Shown here piece by piece: positions 1 through 8,283 of a stretch of 15,077 nucleotides of DNA. Origin of the DNA: Alphaproteobacteria bacterium. GTDB taxonomy: Bacteria; Pseudomonadota; Alphaproteobacteria; Puniceispirillales; Marisalimonadaceae. Made by a program: the position numbers and the translations under genes. The notes under the pieces are model-generated. The model searched no databases and was not told the DNA's origin. It saw only the letters and a list, made by a program, of their open reading frames with translations. Each line of letters starts with the position of its first letter. The first letter of the stretch is position 1. The stretch lies in contig JADHRC010000025.1 of the NCBI GenBank assembly GCA_016777645.1, positions 1 through 15,077 on the forward strand. Direction: 5' to 3'.

Positions 1-1619
1 CCTATTGAAATAATAAACATACCAATAGCTGTCATAAAGGTGATGTACCTATAATTAAAAGTCAGGGTAACAAATTTTCTAAAAACTCCCTCTTGAAAAG
101 AGTTAAATCTTTTATCGAACCAAAATCTGAATTTACCTTGTTCTTGGCTAGACTTATCGTAATGAGCTAAATGAGCTGGTAAAACAAGAAAACACTCAAT
201 CAAACTAGCGACTAACACTGCACATACCACCCATGGAATAGCAGCAATGATTTCACCTATAACACCTTTTACCATAAATAAAGGTATGAATGCAGCAACA
301 GTAGTAAGCATTGCAGATATGACGGGCATCGACATTCTAGTCGCTGCAACAACAGGCGCTTCTAACGCACTAAGCTTTCTTTTAGTCTTCAAATATGATG
401 AATGTTCTCCGACCACTATTGCATCATCTACAACTATGCCAAGGGCCATTATCAATCCAAACAAAGAAATCATGTTTATAGACTGCCCGGATAGAAGCAT
501 AACACCAAAAGTTGCTAGAAAAGCAATTGGAATCCCTAAAGCCACCCAAATTGCAGTATTACGAGATAAAAATAAGAATAATACTGCAAGCACAATACAT
601 AGACCACTTAAACCATTTTTAACCAACAATGATATTCTTTCTTGGATCAGGTCAGCAGCAGTATTATAGGTCTGAATTTGAATTTCTTTTCCAACTATGT
701 TTTGTGAATTAGAAATGACTTTGTTAACATTTTCTGAAACTTTAAGTGCATCACTTGTTTTACTTCTTCTAACCCAGATTTCTACAGCAGGTTTACCGTC
801 AACAAATTTCAAAACACTACTTTTTTCAATACTCAATTTTATTTTTGCTATATCTTCCAGTAAAATTCTAGCACCGGAGGTAGAGTTTTTGAGTTCTAAT
901 TTCTTAAATGTTTCGACTAACCTTTTTTCACCTAATGTTCGAACTCTAAGTGAGCCATCTGCAAAACTTCCACCTGACACGTCTTGTGTCTCAGATTTTA
1001 TAAGATTTGAAATTTGATTAAGTGAAAGTTTTAATTTAGCTGCCTCTAATTGAGATACTTCAATTAAAATCTCTTCTTTGGGTAGTCCCAATAAGTCAAC
1101 TTTATCTACGCCAGAGTTTAAGAGTTTTTCTTTTAGCTTTTTTGATTTTATTCTTAGATCTGATAAAGGTAAATCTCCTGACAAAACTATCCTGGTTACT
1201 GTGTCAAAGAACTCACCTACAACTATTTTAGGTTTATTTGCGTTTTCTGGAAAGTTAATTCTAGATACAGCTGTTTCAATATCTGTTCTTCCTTTCTGCA
1301 TGTCATGACCGTAGTTAAACTCTACTTGTGTTTGCGCAATACCTTCAACTGAGTTAGAAGATACTTTTTTGACACCAGAAATAGGTCTTAATTCAGGTTC
1401 AAGTAATTGAACTATGTTTTTATCAATTTCTTCAGCTGTTGCTCCTGGCCAATCTATTGAAACAGCAACAACCTCAACATCAAAATCAGGAAAAAATTGT
1501 TTGTTTAATCTACCGATAGATAGCAAACCAATTATAATCATTAATATCATTATTATATTTGCAGCAGTTCTGTGCTTTACAAAAAATTTTAAAAAACCAG
1601 ACTCTCTAAATATAGGCAA
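1..1619 (-). CDS. RND-family efflux pump inner-membrane subunit (N-terminal half, runs off the left edge)
   Basis: Translating the minus strand gives about 539 residues of an RND (HAE1/AcrB-like) proton-driven exporter; the C-terminal half lies outside the window. Visible are TM1 near residues 19-37 (TAANIIMILMIIIGLLSI), the porter region, and TM4 with GIVVDDAIVV. Its paired Asp398-Asp399 (plus 423-428) correspond to the proton-relay pair of AcrB. The last visible residues (NYRYITFM) look like the start of TM7, so the window cuts the protein near its midpoint. There is no ATG in a sensible place. An in-frame stop lies just upstream, and TTG at 1617-1619 follows an AGGA ribosome site with 7 nt spacing, so I choose TTG. 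The gene lies 34 nt downstream of its membrane-fusion partner, the usual adaptor-then-pump order. The family is confident; the substrate cannot be inferred. Confidence 0.93.
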   Translation of the reverse strand, partial: MPIFRESGFLKFFVKHRTAANIIMILMIIIGLLSIGRLNKQFFPDFDVEVVAVSIDWPGATAEEIDKNIVQLLEPELRPISGVKKVSSNSVEGIAQTQVEFNYGHDMQKGRTDIETAVSRINFPENANKPKIVVGEFFDTVTRIVLSGDLPLSDLRIKSKKLKEKLLNSGVDKVDLLGLPKEEILIEVSQLEAAKLKLSLNQISNLIKSETQDVSGGSFADGSLRVRTLGEKRLVETFKKLELKNSTSGARILLEDIAKIKLSIEKSSVLKFVDGKPAVEIWVRRSKTSDALKVSENVNKVISNSQNIVGKEIQIQTYNTAADLIQERISLLVKNGLSGLCIVLAVLFLFLSRNTAIWVALGIPIAFLATFGVMLLSGQSINMISLFGLIMALGIVVDDAIVVGEHSSYLKTKRKLSALEAPVVAATRMSMPVISAMLTTVAAFIPLFMVKGVIGEIIAAIPWVVCAVLVASLIECFLVLPAHLAHYDKSSQEQGKFRFWFDKRFNSFQEGVFRKFVTLTFNYRYITFMTAIGMFIISI

Positions 1620-1653
1620 AATCTTATCCTGTATCAGTATTCATATAATGCGT

Positions 1654-2763
1654 TTAATTCGTAATGGTAACTTTTCTATTACTAAGATTATCTGGTATTT
1701 TTGTTATTATTATTTGATCTTGTTCTGATAGATCAGCATCTAACAAAACATAACCAGAACCTTTGAATTTCATATCTATCTTTTTTTCTTTAGCAACACT
1801 ATCCTCTACAACATAAATCTTATTGCCGTATAAAGCTGTTTCTGGAATTTTGAAAACATTTCTAAAATCATATAATGGGTACCTTACTCTTACAAAGGTT
1901 CCTACTGGAATATAATCATTTTGAACATTAATTTTTCCAAAAATTTTACCTCCACCATCTTCTTCAATAATTTTTCCACCAGTCCTTAAAACTTTACCTT
2001 TAGTTGTTTTTAAAAATGTGTCACTAGCTTCCCACATAACTTCAATTTCTTTTCCTATTAATTTTTCTGCATTGGAGTAAATTTTAGAAGGAACAGAAAA
2101 CTCAACCTCTAAATCATCCATAGAAAATATTTTGGCAATTCTATCATTACTAGAAAGAAACTGACCCATATTAATTTCAACATCGTACAAAATTCCATTA
2201 AATTTTGATTTTAATATAGTATATGAAAGATCTTCTTTAGCCTTATCTAATAATACTCTTGATTTGACATAGTCTGATTGATTTTTGGATAAAAGAATTA
2301 ACTCATTATCATATTCGTTTTGAGATATAACCTTTCTCGAAAGCATGGATTTGAACCTTTTTACCTGTCTTTGACGAATTTCTAGTTGTGTTAACAATTC
2401 TTTTGTTTCAGAACTCAGTTTTTCTATTTCGAGAAGATAATGTTTTTGATCAAGCTTCGCTAGAACTTGCCCCGTTTTAATGTAAGAACCATTCTGAAAA
2501 GCGTCAGAAATATAATTTATTCTTCCAGAAACACCAAAACGAAGATCACCTTGTCTTGTAGATATTATTTTCCCAAAAGCATCTGATTTAGGAGAGTAAT
2601 TACTTCTTTGTGTATTGATTACTTTTACGTAAAATGCTTTTTCCTCGACAACAACTTGTTTAGCTTGAGGTTTTGTGGAAACTAAATATTTATAAATAAA
2701 TAAACTTAGAGCCAAAACTCCAAAAAAAAATAGAGTTTTAACACTAAAAATTTTTGATAACAT
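1654..2763 (-). CDS. RND efflux periplasmic adaptor (membrane fusion protein, HlyD/AcrA family)
   Basis: 369 residues. A single N-terminal membrane helix or uncleaved signal anchor spans about residues 10-27. It is followed by the first half of a lipoyl domain (about 72-107, with the NGSYIKTGQVLAKLD turn), an alpha-helical hairpin (about 108-180), the second lipoyl half (about 183-213), and beta-barrel and membrane-proximal domains to the end. This order is that of adaptors which bridge an RND pump to an outer-membrane channel. No outer-membrane TolC-like gene is in view. The start is ATG behind AAGGA with 5 nt spacing. The pump gene begins 34 nt downstream, so the two are almost certainly co-transcribed. 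The helical hairpin is shorter than in classical AcrA. Substrate unknown. Confidence 0.93.
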   Translation of the reverse strand: MLSKIFSVKTLFFFGVLALSLFIYKYLVSTKPQAKQVVVEEKAFYVKVINTQRSNYSPKSDAFGKIISTRQGDLRFGVSGRINYISDAFQNGSYIKTGQVLAKLDQKHYLLEIEKLSSETKELLTQLEIRQRQVKRFKSMLSRKVISQNEYDNELILLSKNQSDYVKSRVLLDKAKEDLSYTILKSKFNGILYDVEINMGQFLSSNDRIAKIFSMDDLEVEFSVPSKIYSNAEKLIGKEIEVMWEASDTFLKTTKGKVLRTGGKIIEEDGGGKIFGKINVQNDYIPVGTFVRVRYPLYDFRNVFKIPETALYGNKIYVVEDSVAKEKKIDMKFKGSGYVLLDADLSEQDQIIITKIPDNLSNRKVTITN

Positions 2764-2826
2764 ATAAATCCTTTAATTCTTTATAAATTTTCTAAATTAT
2801 TTACTTTTTGATTTTAATTGATTTTA

Positions 2827-3246
2827 TTAGTATAAGCCAAGTTTTATCAATTCAGAACGAATTTGTTCTGGAACTTCATCGTCTTCATTACAATTAACAT
2901 TTAAATCTTGAGGTATTTCTTCTTCAAGATAATATCTCCATCCTTGAAACGGTTTCATTTTTGTAGGAATAACTTTAGTTAGATTTTTGTCTAATTCTAT
3001 TTCACATCCCTTACTTCCATCTTCGCGAACAACTGGAATAATATTTATAATTTTTTGCCTAACTAAAACATATCTCTTTATTATCCAAAACATTGACCCA
3101 GATTGGATTAATTCCTCTCTTTTTTTAGGCATATTTCTTGTCGAATGGAATAATCTGCCATAAGTTCTAAATATCATCTCCTGTCTTATCTTTAACCTTT
3201 CAACTGTTTCAATACCAACAGCAATTTTTTTTAAATGATAATACAA
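2827..3246 (-). CDS. DUF1489 family protein
   Basis: 139 residues with the features I know from DUF1489, a family found mainly in alphaproteobacteria and without an assigned function. The N-terminus HLKKIAVGIETVE is followed by RLFHSTRNMPKKREEL, GSMFWIIKRYVLVRQKI and FQGWRYYLEEEIPQDL. No membrane segment or signal peptide is visible. There is no ATG at the expected position. TTG at 3244-3246, preceded by AAAGGG with 7 nt spacing, gives a protein that begins exactly where family members usually begin (M-x-x-H-L). The gene follows mgtE by 12 nt and precedes the efflux adaptor by 63 nt, so it may share an mgtE transcript. The family assignment supports an alphaproteobacterial host. It says nothing about function. 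Confidence 0.88.
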   Translation of the reverse strand: MYYHLKKIAVGIETVERLKIRQEMIFRTYGRLFHSTRNMPKKREELIQSGSMFWIIKRYVLVRQKIINIIPVVREDGSKGCEIELDKNLTKVIPTKMKPFQGWRYYLEEEIPQDLNVNCNEDDEVPEQIRSELIKLGLY

Positions 3247-3258
3247 ATCTAAACCCTT

Positions 3259-4674
3259 TTATAAAATCACCAGTGCTGATAAACCTAAAAATGTAAAAAA
3301 ACCAATTACATCCGTTGCTGTTGTTAAAAAAACTGAACTAGATATTGCTGGATCAATGTTAAACTTTTCTAATGTTAATGGAATTAATGTGCCGAGAAGA
3401 CCTGCAAACAAAAGATTAGCTATCATTGCCAATCCCATTATCAGAGCAATTTGTTTGTCACCAAACCAGACATAAGCTAATAACATTGAGAGTATAGCAA
3501 ATAAAAAGCCATTTACTAATCCTAGCCAGGTTTCTTTTAATACAAATTTTTGTAAATTAGTGTAGTTGAGTTGTCTTGTCGCTAATGCTCTAACGGCAAC
3601 AGTTACGGTTTGCGTTCCAGCATTCCCTCCCATTGATGCCACTATAGGCATTAAAACTGCTAATGCCACTAATTTTTCTATTTCTTCTTGAAACAAGCCT
3701 ATAACTGTTGATGCCAAAATAGCAGTAAACATATTTAGAATTAACCAAGAAAAACGTCCTTTAGCAGTTTCAGCAAATGATGCAGTTATTGAAAGATTAC
3801 TTACACCTGTTAACCCCTGAAGATCCTCTTCTGCTTCTTCATTTATTACGTCTACAATATCATCTACTATTATTACGCCTAACAAACGACCAGCGTTATC
3901 TATTACTGGCATATTAACTAAACCATATTGTTGGAATAAAAGGGCTACTTCTTCCTGATCTGTTTCAACATTCACACTTCTTGTGTTTGACTCCATTAAA
4001 TTACTCAATCTGACAGGTCTTTTGGCTGACAATAATCTGGCTAGTGAAATAACACCTAACAATCTATGAGCAGGATCAACAATATAAACTGAATAAAAAT
4101 TTTCTTCATTTTCTTCTGATTGATCTCGCATATGGTCTATAGTTTGGCCAACTGTCCAATTTGCTGGAAACGCCAAAAACTCTCTCTGCATTAATCTTCC
4201 AGCAGAGGATTCAGGAAAAGATAGAGCTTCCTCAACAAGAATTCGATCAGCTTTAGGAAGTTGTTTTATAACTACATCTCTATCAGCTTGTTCTAATTCT
4301 TGAAGGATTTCTATAGCATCATCTGAATGCAATTCAGGTATAGCTTTAGCTAGACCTTTAGGCCCTATAAAATCTATAACTTTTTCTTGAACATTAAGAT
4401 CTAAGTAAACTAAAACCTCTGGATCAAGAGATTTTCCTAGAAGACTTAAAAAATCGTTAATTTGTTCATCAGAAAGTCTTTCTAACATGTCAGCTTGATC
4501 AGCTGGATGTAAAGGTTCTATAAGTTTCTTTAAACTACGAGTATTTTTGTTGTTTATTGCATTTAATATGCTGTTCTCAGCAGCGGAAGTAAGGCCATAG
4601 AGACTTTTGAAGTTTGTTTCATCACTACTAAAACCATCTTCAATTAAGTTTGTTTTTTCTTCACTATGAACCAT
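3259..4674 (-). CDS. mgtE: Magnesium transporter MgtE
   Basis: 471 residues, normal for MgtE, a homodimeric inner-membrane Mg2+ channel gated by cytosolic Mg2+. The domains in order are an alpha-helical N domain (about 33-150, LHPADQADMLERL repeats), two CBS domains (about 165-285, ending GVIIVDDIVDVI), and a five-helix pore domain (about 305-471). In the pore, GGNAGTQT at 349-356 is the family signature, and Asp455 in TATDVIGF corresponds to the ion-coordinating Asp432 of the Thermus protein. The start is ATG at 4672-4674 with only a weak GAGAAG ribosome site. DUF1489 follows by 12 nt and the decarboxylase-like gene precedes it by 61 nt. No Mg2+ riboswitch can be made out in that short gap. 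All key residues appear intact. Confidence 0.96.
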   Translation of the reverse strand: MVHSEEKTNLIEDGFSSDETNFKSLYGLTSAAENSILNAINNKNTRSLKKLIEPLHPADQADMLERLSDEQINDFLSLLGKSLDPEVLVYLDLNVQEKVIDFIGPKGLAKAIPELHSDDAIEILQELEQADRDVVIKQLPKADRILVEEALSFPESSAGRLMQREFLAFPANWTVGQTIDHMRDQSEENEENFYSVYIVDPAHRLLGVISLARLLSAKRPVRLSNLMESNTRSVNVETDQEEVALLFQQYGLVNMPVIDNAGRLLGVIIVDDIVDVINEEAEEDLQGLTGVSNLSITASFAETAKGRFSWLILNMFTAILASTVIGLFQEEIEKLVALAVLMPIVASMGGNAGTQTVTVAVRALATRQLNYTNLQKFVLKETWLGLVNGFLFAILSMLLAYVWFGDKQIALIMGLAMIANLLFAGLLGTLIPLTLEKFNIDPAISSSVFLTTATDVIGFFTFLGLSALVIL

Positions 4675-4735
4675 AACTTCTCACTTTTAAGAATTATATC
4701 ATATAAATGTCCCTAAATTTATATTTAGTTTAATA

Positions 4736-5119
4736 TTATTTTTCTGAATCTATTTCTTTAAAAACTTCTCTTATAAGCCTTAAAGATTCTAAACCCGCAG
4801 GTGCTCCACAATATATTGTTATTTGTAAAACAGCATCACGAATTTGTAACCTTGTTAAACCATTATTCAGTGCTCCCCTCACATGAAGCTTAAATTCATG
4901 AGATCTATTTAATGCAGCGATCATACCTAAATTTATAAGTGACCTGTCTCTATCTGATAAATTTTCTTTGTTCCAAACTTCGCCCCATGCATATTCAGTG
5001 ACTAGTTTTTGCATATCAGCACCTAATTCATCAGCAGATGCTAAAGCTTTGTCAACGTATTCATCACCTAATACTTTTCTTCTTTTAGCTATACCCTTTT
5101 TAAACATTTCACTTTCCAT
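4736..5119 (-). CDS. Carboxymuconolactone decarboxylase family protein (PcaC-like)
   Basis: 127 residues, all helical, typical of the short PcaC/CMD branch. True PcaC converts 4-carboxymuconolactone to 3-oxoadipate enol-lactone in protocatechuate breakdown. The core runs SDRDRSLINLGMIAALNRSHEF, then KLHVRGALNNGLTRLQIRDAVLQ and YCGAPAGLES. His79 and the region around Cys104 are the conserved positions. There is one Cys here rather than a CxxC pair, so an AhpD-like peroxidase role is unlikely. The start is ATG with AGGAG spaced 7 nt. It lies 10 nt after the TauE-like permease and is probably co-transcribed. No other aromatic-degradation genes are nearby, so the substrate is uncertain and the symbol is left blank. 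Confidence 0.85.
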   Translation of the reverse strand: MESEMFKKGIAKRRKVLGDEYVDKALASADELGADMQKLVTEYAWGEVWNKENLSDRDRSLINLGMIAALNRSHEFKLHVRGALNNGLTRLQIRDAVLQITIYCGAPAGLESLRLIREVFKEIDSEK

Positions 5120-5129
5120 ATTATGACTC

Positions 5130-5930
5130 CTATAAAAATTGTTTACTAATTAAGTTAATACCACAACAAAATAGAGCAAAATGACTTATATGATAAAACA
5201 TCTGATCTGAAAGCATTTTATTTAAAAACTTACCAATAAAAATACCAATTGGTAAGATTGGTAAAACCACTATACTCAATAGAATACTTGTAGGACTAAA
5301 AACACCTAAGTCAAAGAAAAAAGGTAATTTAGCTAAGTTTATAATTAGAAAATAAAAACTCATGGTACCTACAAATAATTGCCTTTCAAGGTTCATAGGC
5401 AATAAGTATATTTGGGCTGGAATACCACCAGTTAGTGCTACAAAACTTGAAAATCCTGAAAAACCACACCAACCCATGGCTCTTAAAAAAGAAGATTTCA
5501 AAATTGTTTTTGTTTTATCAACCACTACATTTTTCCAAATTAAATTCTTAAAATATCTAATAGAGGTTATTAATGCTAAAAACCCAATAAGGATTAGAAT
5601 ATATTTATCATCTAGGTAACCAAAACATAACCAACCCAGAACTTGACCAGATAATCCTCCTAAAACCATAACTTTTAAAATCTTTATTACAGGAAACTTT
5701 CTCCATGTATATGCTACGAAGAAGTCTGTTATTAAATATAGAGGTAACAAAATAGCAATGGCTAATTTAGGAGGAAAGACAAAAACCATAACAGGCAAGC
5801 CAAGTGATCCTAATGCTCCCCCAAATCCAGATTTTGAAATTGCAACCAAAATTACAGCTAATATTGTTACTAAGATTAAGATTTCCGGTCGATTGATTTC
5901 TCGTAACCCATTTAGTGCATGCTCAAACAA
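5130..5930 (-). CDS. TSUP family transporter (sulfite exporter TauE/SafE-like)
   Basis: 266 residues, strongly hydrophobic, with about eight predicted membrane helices in two repeats. The GFGGALGSLGLPVMVF segment near the N-terminus and SGFSSFVALTGGIPAQIYLLP in the second half are the paired motifs of the TSUP (TauE/SafE, DUF81) family. Members move sulfite, sulfoacetate, thiosulfate or other organic anions across the inner membrane. The start is the TTG at 5928-5930. There is no ATG ahead of the first helix, and GAGG lies 10 nt upstream. The downstream CMD-like gene follows after 10 nt, which suggests the pair handles one organic acid, but this is inference. It is divergent from the pirin gene. 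Confidence 0.87.
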   Translation of the reverse strand: MFEHALNGLREINRPEILILVTILAVILVAISKSGFGGALGSLGLPVMVFVFPPKLAIAILLPLYLITDFFVAYTWRKFPVIKILKVMVLGGLSGQVLGWLCFGYLDDKYILILIGFLALITSIRYFKNLIWKNVVVDKTKTILKSSFLRAMGWCGFSGFSSFVALTGGIPAQIYLLPMNLERQLFVGTMSFYFLIINLAKLPFFFDLGVFSPTSILLSIVVLPILPIGIFIGKFLNKMLSDQMFYHISHFALFCCGINLISKQFL

Positions 5931-5976
5931 ATAACAAAGTCCTCAAGACAAATTTAAAAAAATTTACGCGTTATAT

Positions 5977-6004
5977 TAAAAATAATTTATAAAAATTATT
6001 TTTA
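5977..6004. repeat. AT-only 12-bp inverted repeat in a divergent intergenic region
   Basis: TAAAAATAATTT, a 4-nt spacer ATAA, then AAATTATTTTTA: a perfect 12-bp dyad with no G or C. It lies between the divergent starts of the TSUP permease and the pirin gene. It could be an operator, a bendable promoter element or chance in AT-rich DNA. It lies upstream of both genes, so a terminator role is not expected. Confidence 0.45.
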
Positions 6005-6020
6005 TGTTTATAAGGTAAGA

Positions 6021-6926
6021 ATGACTGTAAGACCAATATTAAATAAAACTAAATCATCTCAAGTTTTAGAAGGAGCTGGCGTAAGATTAGACAGAGCATT
6101 TGGCTTTGGAAATACAAAAGAATTTGACCCTTTTTTATTACTTGATGATTTTAGAAATGATAACCCAGTTGATTTTCAATTGGGATTTCCGTGGCATCCT
6201 CATCGAGGTATTGAAACTATAACATATATATTAAAAGGATCCGTTGAGCATAAAGACAGCCTAGGAAATAGTGGCGAACTAAGTGATGGAGACATCCAAT
6301 GGATGACAGCAGGATCAGGTATTTTACATCAAGAAATGCCAAAAGGAAATGATAAAGGGCAAATGCACGGCTTTCAATTGTGGGCAAATCTTCCATCTAA
6401 TCTTAAAATGACTAGCCCTAACTACCAAGATATAAAGGGTAAAGACATAAAAGTTATAAATGAAGATGATGGAACCATCATTAAAATTGTTATAGGAAAT
6501 TATAAAGGTTATAAAGGACTTATAAAAGGGATTGCGTCAAACCCTCAGTATTTTGATATTTACGTCCCACCCAATATAAACAAAAATTTTCAAATCCCAA
6601 CATATGATAATTGTTTTGCTTATATTTTTGAAGGAGAAGCTAACTTTAGTTACTCCTCAAAACCTATTGGCGTTAAGATTGAAAAGTCTTATCAAAACCA
6701 AGATTACACAATTAGAGATATGAGCGGAAATAAAACATTAATTACCTTTGACACAGGTGATGAAATAAGTCTTTCTTCAGGTAAAGATGGCGTTCGCTTT
6801 CTTCTAGTATCGGGCAATCCAATTAAAGAACCCGTTGCGTGGCATGGACCTATAGTGATGAATACTCATGAAGAAATAAGATTAGCAATGATCGAATTAA
6901 ATAATGGAAATTTTATAAAAGAATAA
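6021..6926 (+). CDS. Pirin family protein
   Basis: 301 residues, a bicupin metal-binding protein of normal length for the family. The N-terminal cupin carries HPHRG (His59, His61) and GSGILHQEMP (His103, Glu105), the complete 2-His plus His/Glu metal site of pirins. The usual FDPFLLLDDF and IQWMTAGSGI strings are also present. The C-terminal pirin domain begins near residue 180 (FDIYVPPN) and ends with a typical PIKEPVAWHGPIVMNT motif. Bacterial pirins have been reported as quercetin dioxygenases or as modulators of central metabolism, so no specific reaction is claimed. The start is ATG with an AGG a few bases upstream. The panE-like gene follows after 12 nt, so the two probably form an operon. 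Confidence 0.94.
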   Translation: MTVRPILNKTKSSQVLEGAGVRLDRAFGFGNTKEFDPFLLLDDFRNDNPVDFQLGFPWHPHRGIETITYILKGSVEHKDSLGNSGELSDGDIQWMTAGSGILHQEMPKGNDKGQMHGFQLWANLPSNLKMTSPNYQDIKGKDIKVINEDDGTIIKIVIGNYKGYKGLIKGIASNPQYFDIYVPPNINKNFQIPTYDNCFAYIFEGEANFSYSSKPIGVKIEKSYQNQDYTIRDMSGNKTLITFDTGDEISLSSGKDGVRFLLVSGNPIKEPVAWHGPIVMNTHEEIRLAMIELNNGNFIKE

Positions 6927-6938
6927 TGGAGTTTAAAA

Positions 6939-7859
6939 ATGAAAATTGCAGTTATTGGCGCTGGCGCAATGGGATCTATTTATGCATCCTTTCTAGCTCA
7001 AAATAATAATGAGGTTATTGCTATAGATCTTTGGGAAGAACATTTAGATGCAATAAGAGAAAATGGTTTAAGAGTTTCAGGTTTTAGCGGGGATAATACA
7101 GTTAAAAATATAAAAGTATCGAATAACATAGAAGATGCAAAGGGCTGTGAATTATTTATCATTGCCACTAAAGCAGCTGGGGTTGGATCTGTAGCATCAA
7201 AACTAAGTCCCATTACATCTAATGACTCAGTTATCCTTACAATTCAAAATGGCCTAGGGGCAGGTGAAAGAATAGCATCCTACATGCCTACTGATAATAT
7301 TCTTTTGGGAGTTGCACAAGGTTTTGGTGCATCAATGGTTGGGCCAGGACATGCTCATCATAATAATATGAGTATGATTAGAATTGGTGAAATGAATGGG
7401 GGTATTACACAAAGATTAGAAAAACTAGTTAAGGTATGGTGTGATGCAGGCTTTAATGCGAAAGCTTTTGAAGATATTGAGCAATTAATATGGGAAAAAT
7501 TTGTGTGTAATGTTGCTTGGAGTGGTTCATGCTCAATTTTCAGAAAAACACTTGGCGAAGTGATGAATAATGAACACATGTTCAATATCGCAAAGGGTTG
7601 TGCATTAGAAGCCAAGAAAATGGGAGACCTTAAAAGGGTAAATTTTACATTTGATGACACTGTAAATTACATTACTGAGTTTGGAAAAAAATTATTAAAC
7701 TCTAAACCATCAATGCTTCAAGATGTTGAATCCAAAAGACTATCTGAAATTGATGCCATTAATGGAATGGTAGTTACTTTAGGAATTCAAAATAATATTG
7801 AAACTCCGTTTAATACAGCTGTGAGTTCAATAATTAAGGCCCAAGAAGCTGATTATTAG
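6939..7859 (+). CDS. panE: 2-dehydropantoate 2-reductase (ketopantoate reductase) family protein
   Basis: 306 residues. The fold begins with the nucleotide-binding loop GAGAMG (residues 7-12), and NADPH is the expected cofactor. TIQNG includes Asn104. Lys187 in IWEKFVCN is the expected catalytic lysine. SMLQDVESKRLSEIDAING (258-276) contains Ser258 and Glu270, corresponding to the substrate-binding Ser/Glu of PanE. With this set intact, reduction of ketopantoate to pantoate in pantothenate and CoA synthesis is plausible. The family also contains paralogues with other 2-keto acid substrates, and pairing with pirin rather than panB/panC leaves that open. GGAG lies 7 nt before the ATG, and the gap to pirin is 12 nt. 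Confidence 0.85.
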   Translation: MKIAVIGAGAMGSIYASFLAQNNNEVIAIDLWEEHLDAIRENGLRVSGFSGDNTVKNIKVSNNIEDAKGCELFIIATKAAGVGSVASKLSPITSNDSVILTIQNGLGAGERIASYMPTDNILLGVAQGFGASMVGPGHAHHNNMSMIRIGEMNGGITQRLEKLVKVWCDAGFNAKAFEDIEQLIWEKFVCNVAWSGSCSIFRKTLGEVMNNEHMFNIAKGCALEAKKMGDLKRVNFTFDDTVNYITEFGKKLLNSKPSMLQDVESKRLSEIDAINGMVVTLGIQNNIETPFNTAVSSIIKAQEADY

Positions 7860-7883
7860 GCTATCATAAAATATTTTTCCATC

Positions 7884-7912
7884 TTGATATAATTTATTTT
7901 TTTTAATATAAT
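7884..7912 (+). promoter_or_regulatory. Near-consensus sigma70 promoter of the cold-shock gene
   Basis: TTGATA at 7884-7889, a 17-nt spacer, then TATAAT at 7907-7912. This predicts a transcript start near 7919 and a leader of about 100 nt before the csp start codon, the kind of leader often seen ahead of cold-shock genes. A small CTCTT/AAGAG hairpin (7982-7998) sits in that leader, 19 nt before the ATG. Confidence 0.7.
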
Positions 7913-8017
7913 TAGACGTTTATTATATTCATGATACCTAAAGCCATGTTTTTTAATAAATATCTATAAGATAACAAAATCCTCTTGTTTTAAAAGAGTT
8001 AAGAAAAGGAAAAAAAA

Positions 8018-8224
8018 ATGGCCACAGGAACAGTTAAATGGTTCAACCCTACTAAAGGTTATGGCTTTATTGAACCAGAAGGTGGAGATAAAGATGTTTT
8101 TGTTCATATTAGCGCTGTACAAGCTGCAGGTATGAAAACTCTTGAACCTGATCAGAAGATTGAATACGAACTTGAAAACGGTAAAGACGGAAAAGTTTCA
8201 GCTGGCAACCTAAAAGCTATTTAA
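8018..8224 (+). CDS. Cold-shock protein, CspA family
   Basis: 68 residues forming a single OB-fold cold-shock domain. RNP1 (KGYGFIEP, residues 14-21) and RNP2 (VFVHIS, 27-32) are intact, so it should bind single-stranded RNA or DNA as a chaperone or antiterminator. The opening MATGTVKWFNPTKGYGFI and the HISAVQAAGMKTL stretch match the alphaproteobacterial version. AGGA lies 7 nt before the ATG within an A-rich run. It is monocistronic: a strong promoter precedes it and trpR, with its own operator, begins 58 nt after the stop. No clear intrinsic terminator follows. Codon use favours preferred codons, as in highly expressed genes. Confidence 0.97.
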   Translation: MATGTVKWFNPTKGYGFIEPEGGDKDVFVHISAVQAAGMKTLEPDQKIEYELENGKDGKVSAGNLKAI

Positions 8225-8251
8225 AAAAAAATAAAATATTAACCTACCCAT

Positions 8252-8257
8252 TATATT
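8252..8257 (+). promoter_or_regulatory. Possible -10 element of the trpR-trpE-trpG unit
   Basis: TATATT matches five of six bases of the -10 consensus. It would place the transcript start near 8264, just upstream of the TrpR-operator-like palindrome. No good -35 lies 17 nt upstream. An alternative pairing is TTAACC (8239-8244) with TAATAA (8262-8267), 17 nt apart. Either way the leader is about 20 nt or less. Confidence 0.35.
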
Positions 8258-8271
8258 ACCCTAATAATTAC

Positions 8272-8283
8272 TGTACTAGTACA
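8272..8283. promoter_or_regulatory. Candidate TrpR operator overlapping the trpR start codon
   Basis: TGTACTAGTACA is a perfect 12-bp palindrome whose last base is the A of the trpR ATG. The GTACTAG element is the half-site recognised by E. coli TrpR: the aroH operator contains TGTACTAG, and the trp operator contains ACTAGTAC. Its place at the start of the TrpR gene itself implies autorepression, and repression of trpE-trpG, when tryptophan is plentiful. The resemblance is to known operators; binding is inferred. Confidence 0.72.

Noticed and set aside
247..1728. Plus-strand open frames across the left end
   Set aside because: They run antisense to the RND pump, whose minus-strand translation shows clear family motifs. 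Their products are low-complexity and match nothing recognisable.
4675..4735. Possible Mg2+ riboswitch ahead of mgtE
   Set aside because: The gap is only 61 nt of AT-rich sequence without stable pairing, far too short for an M-box.
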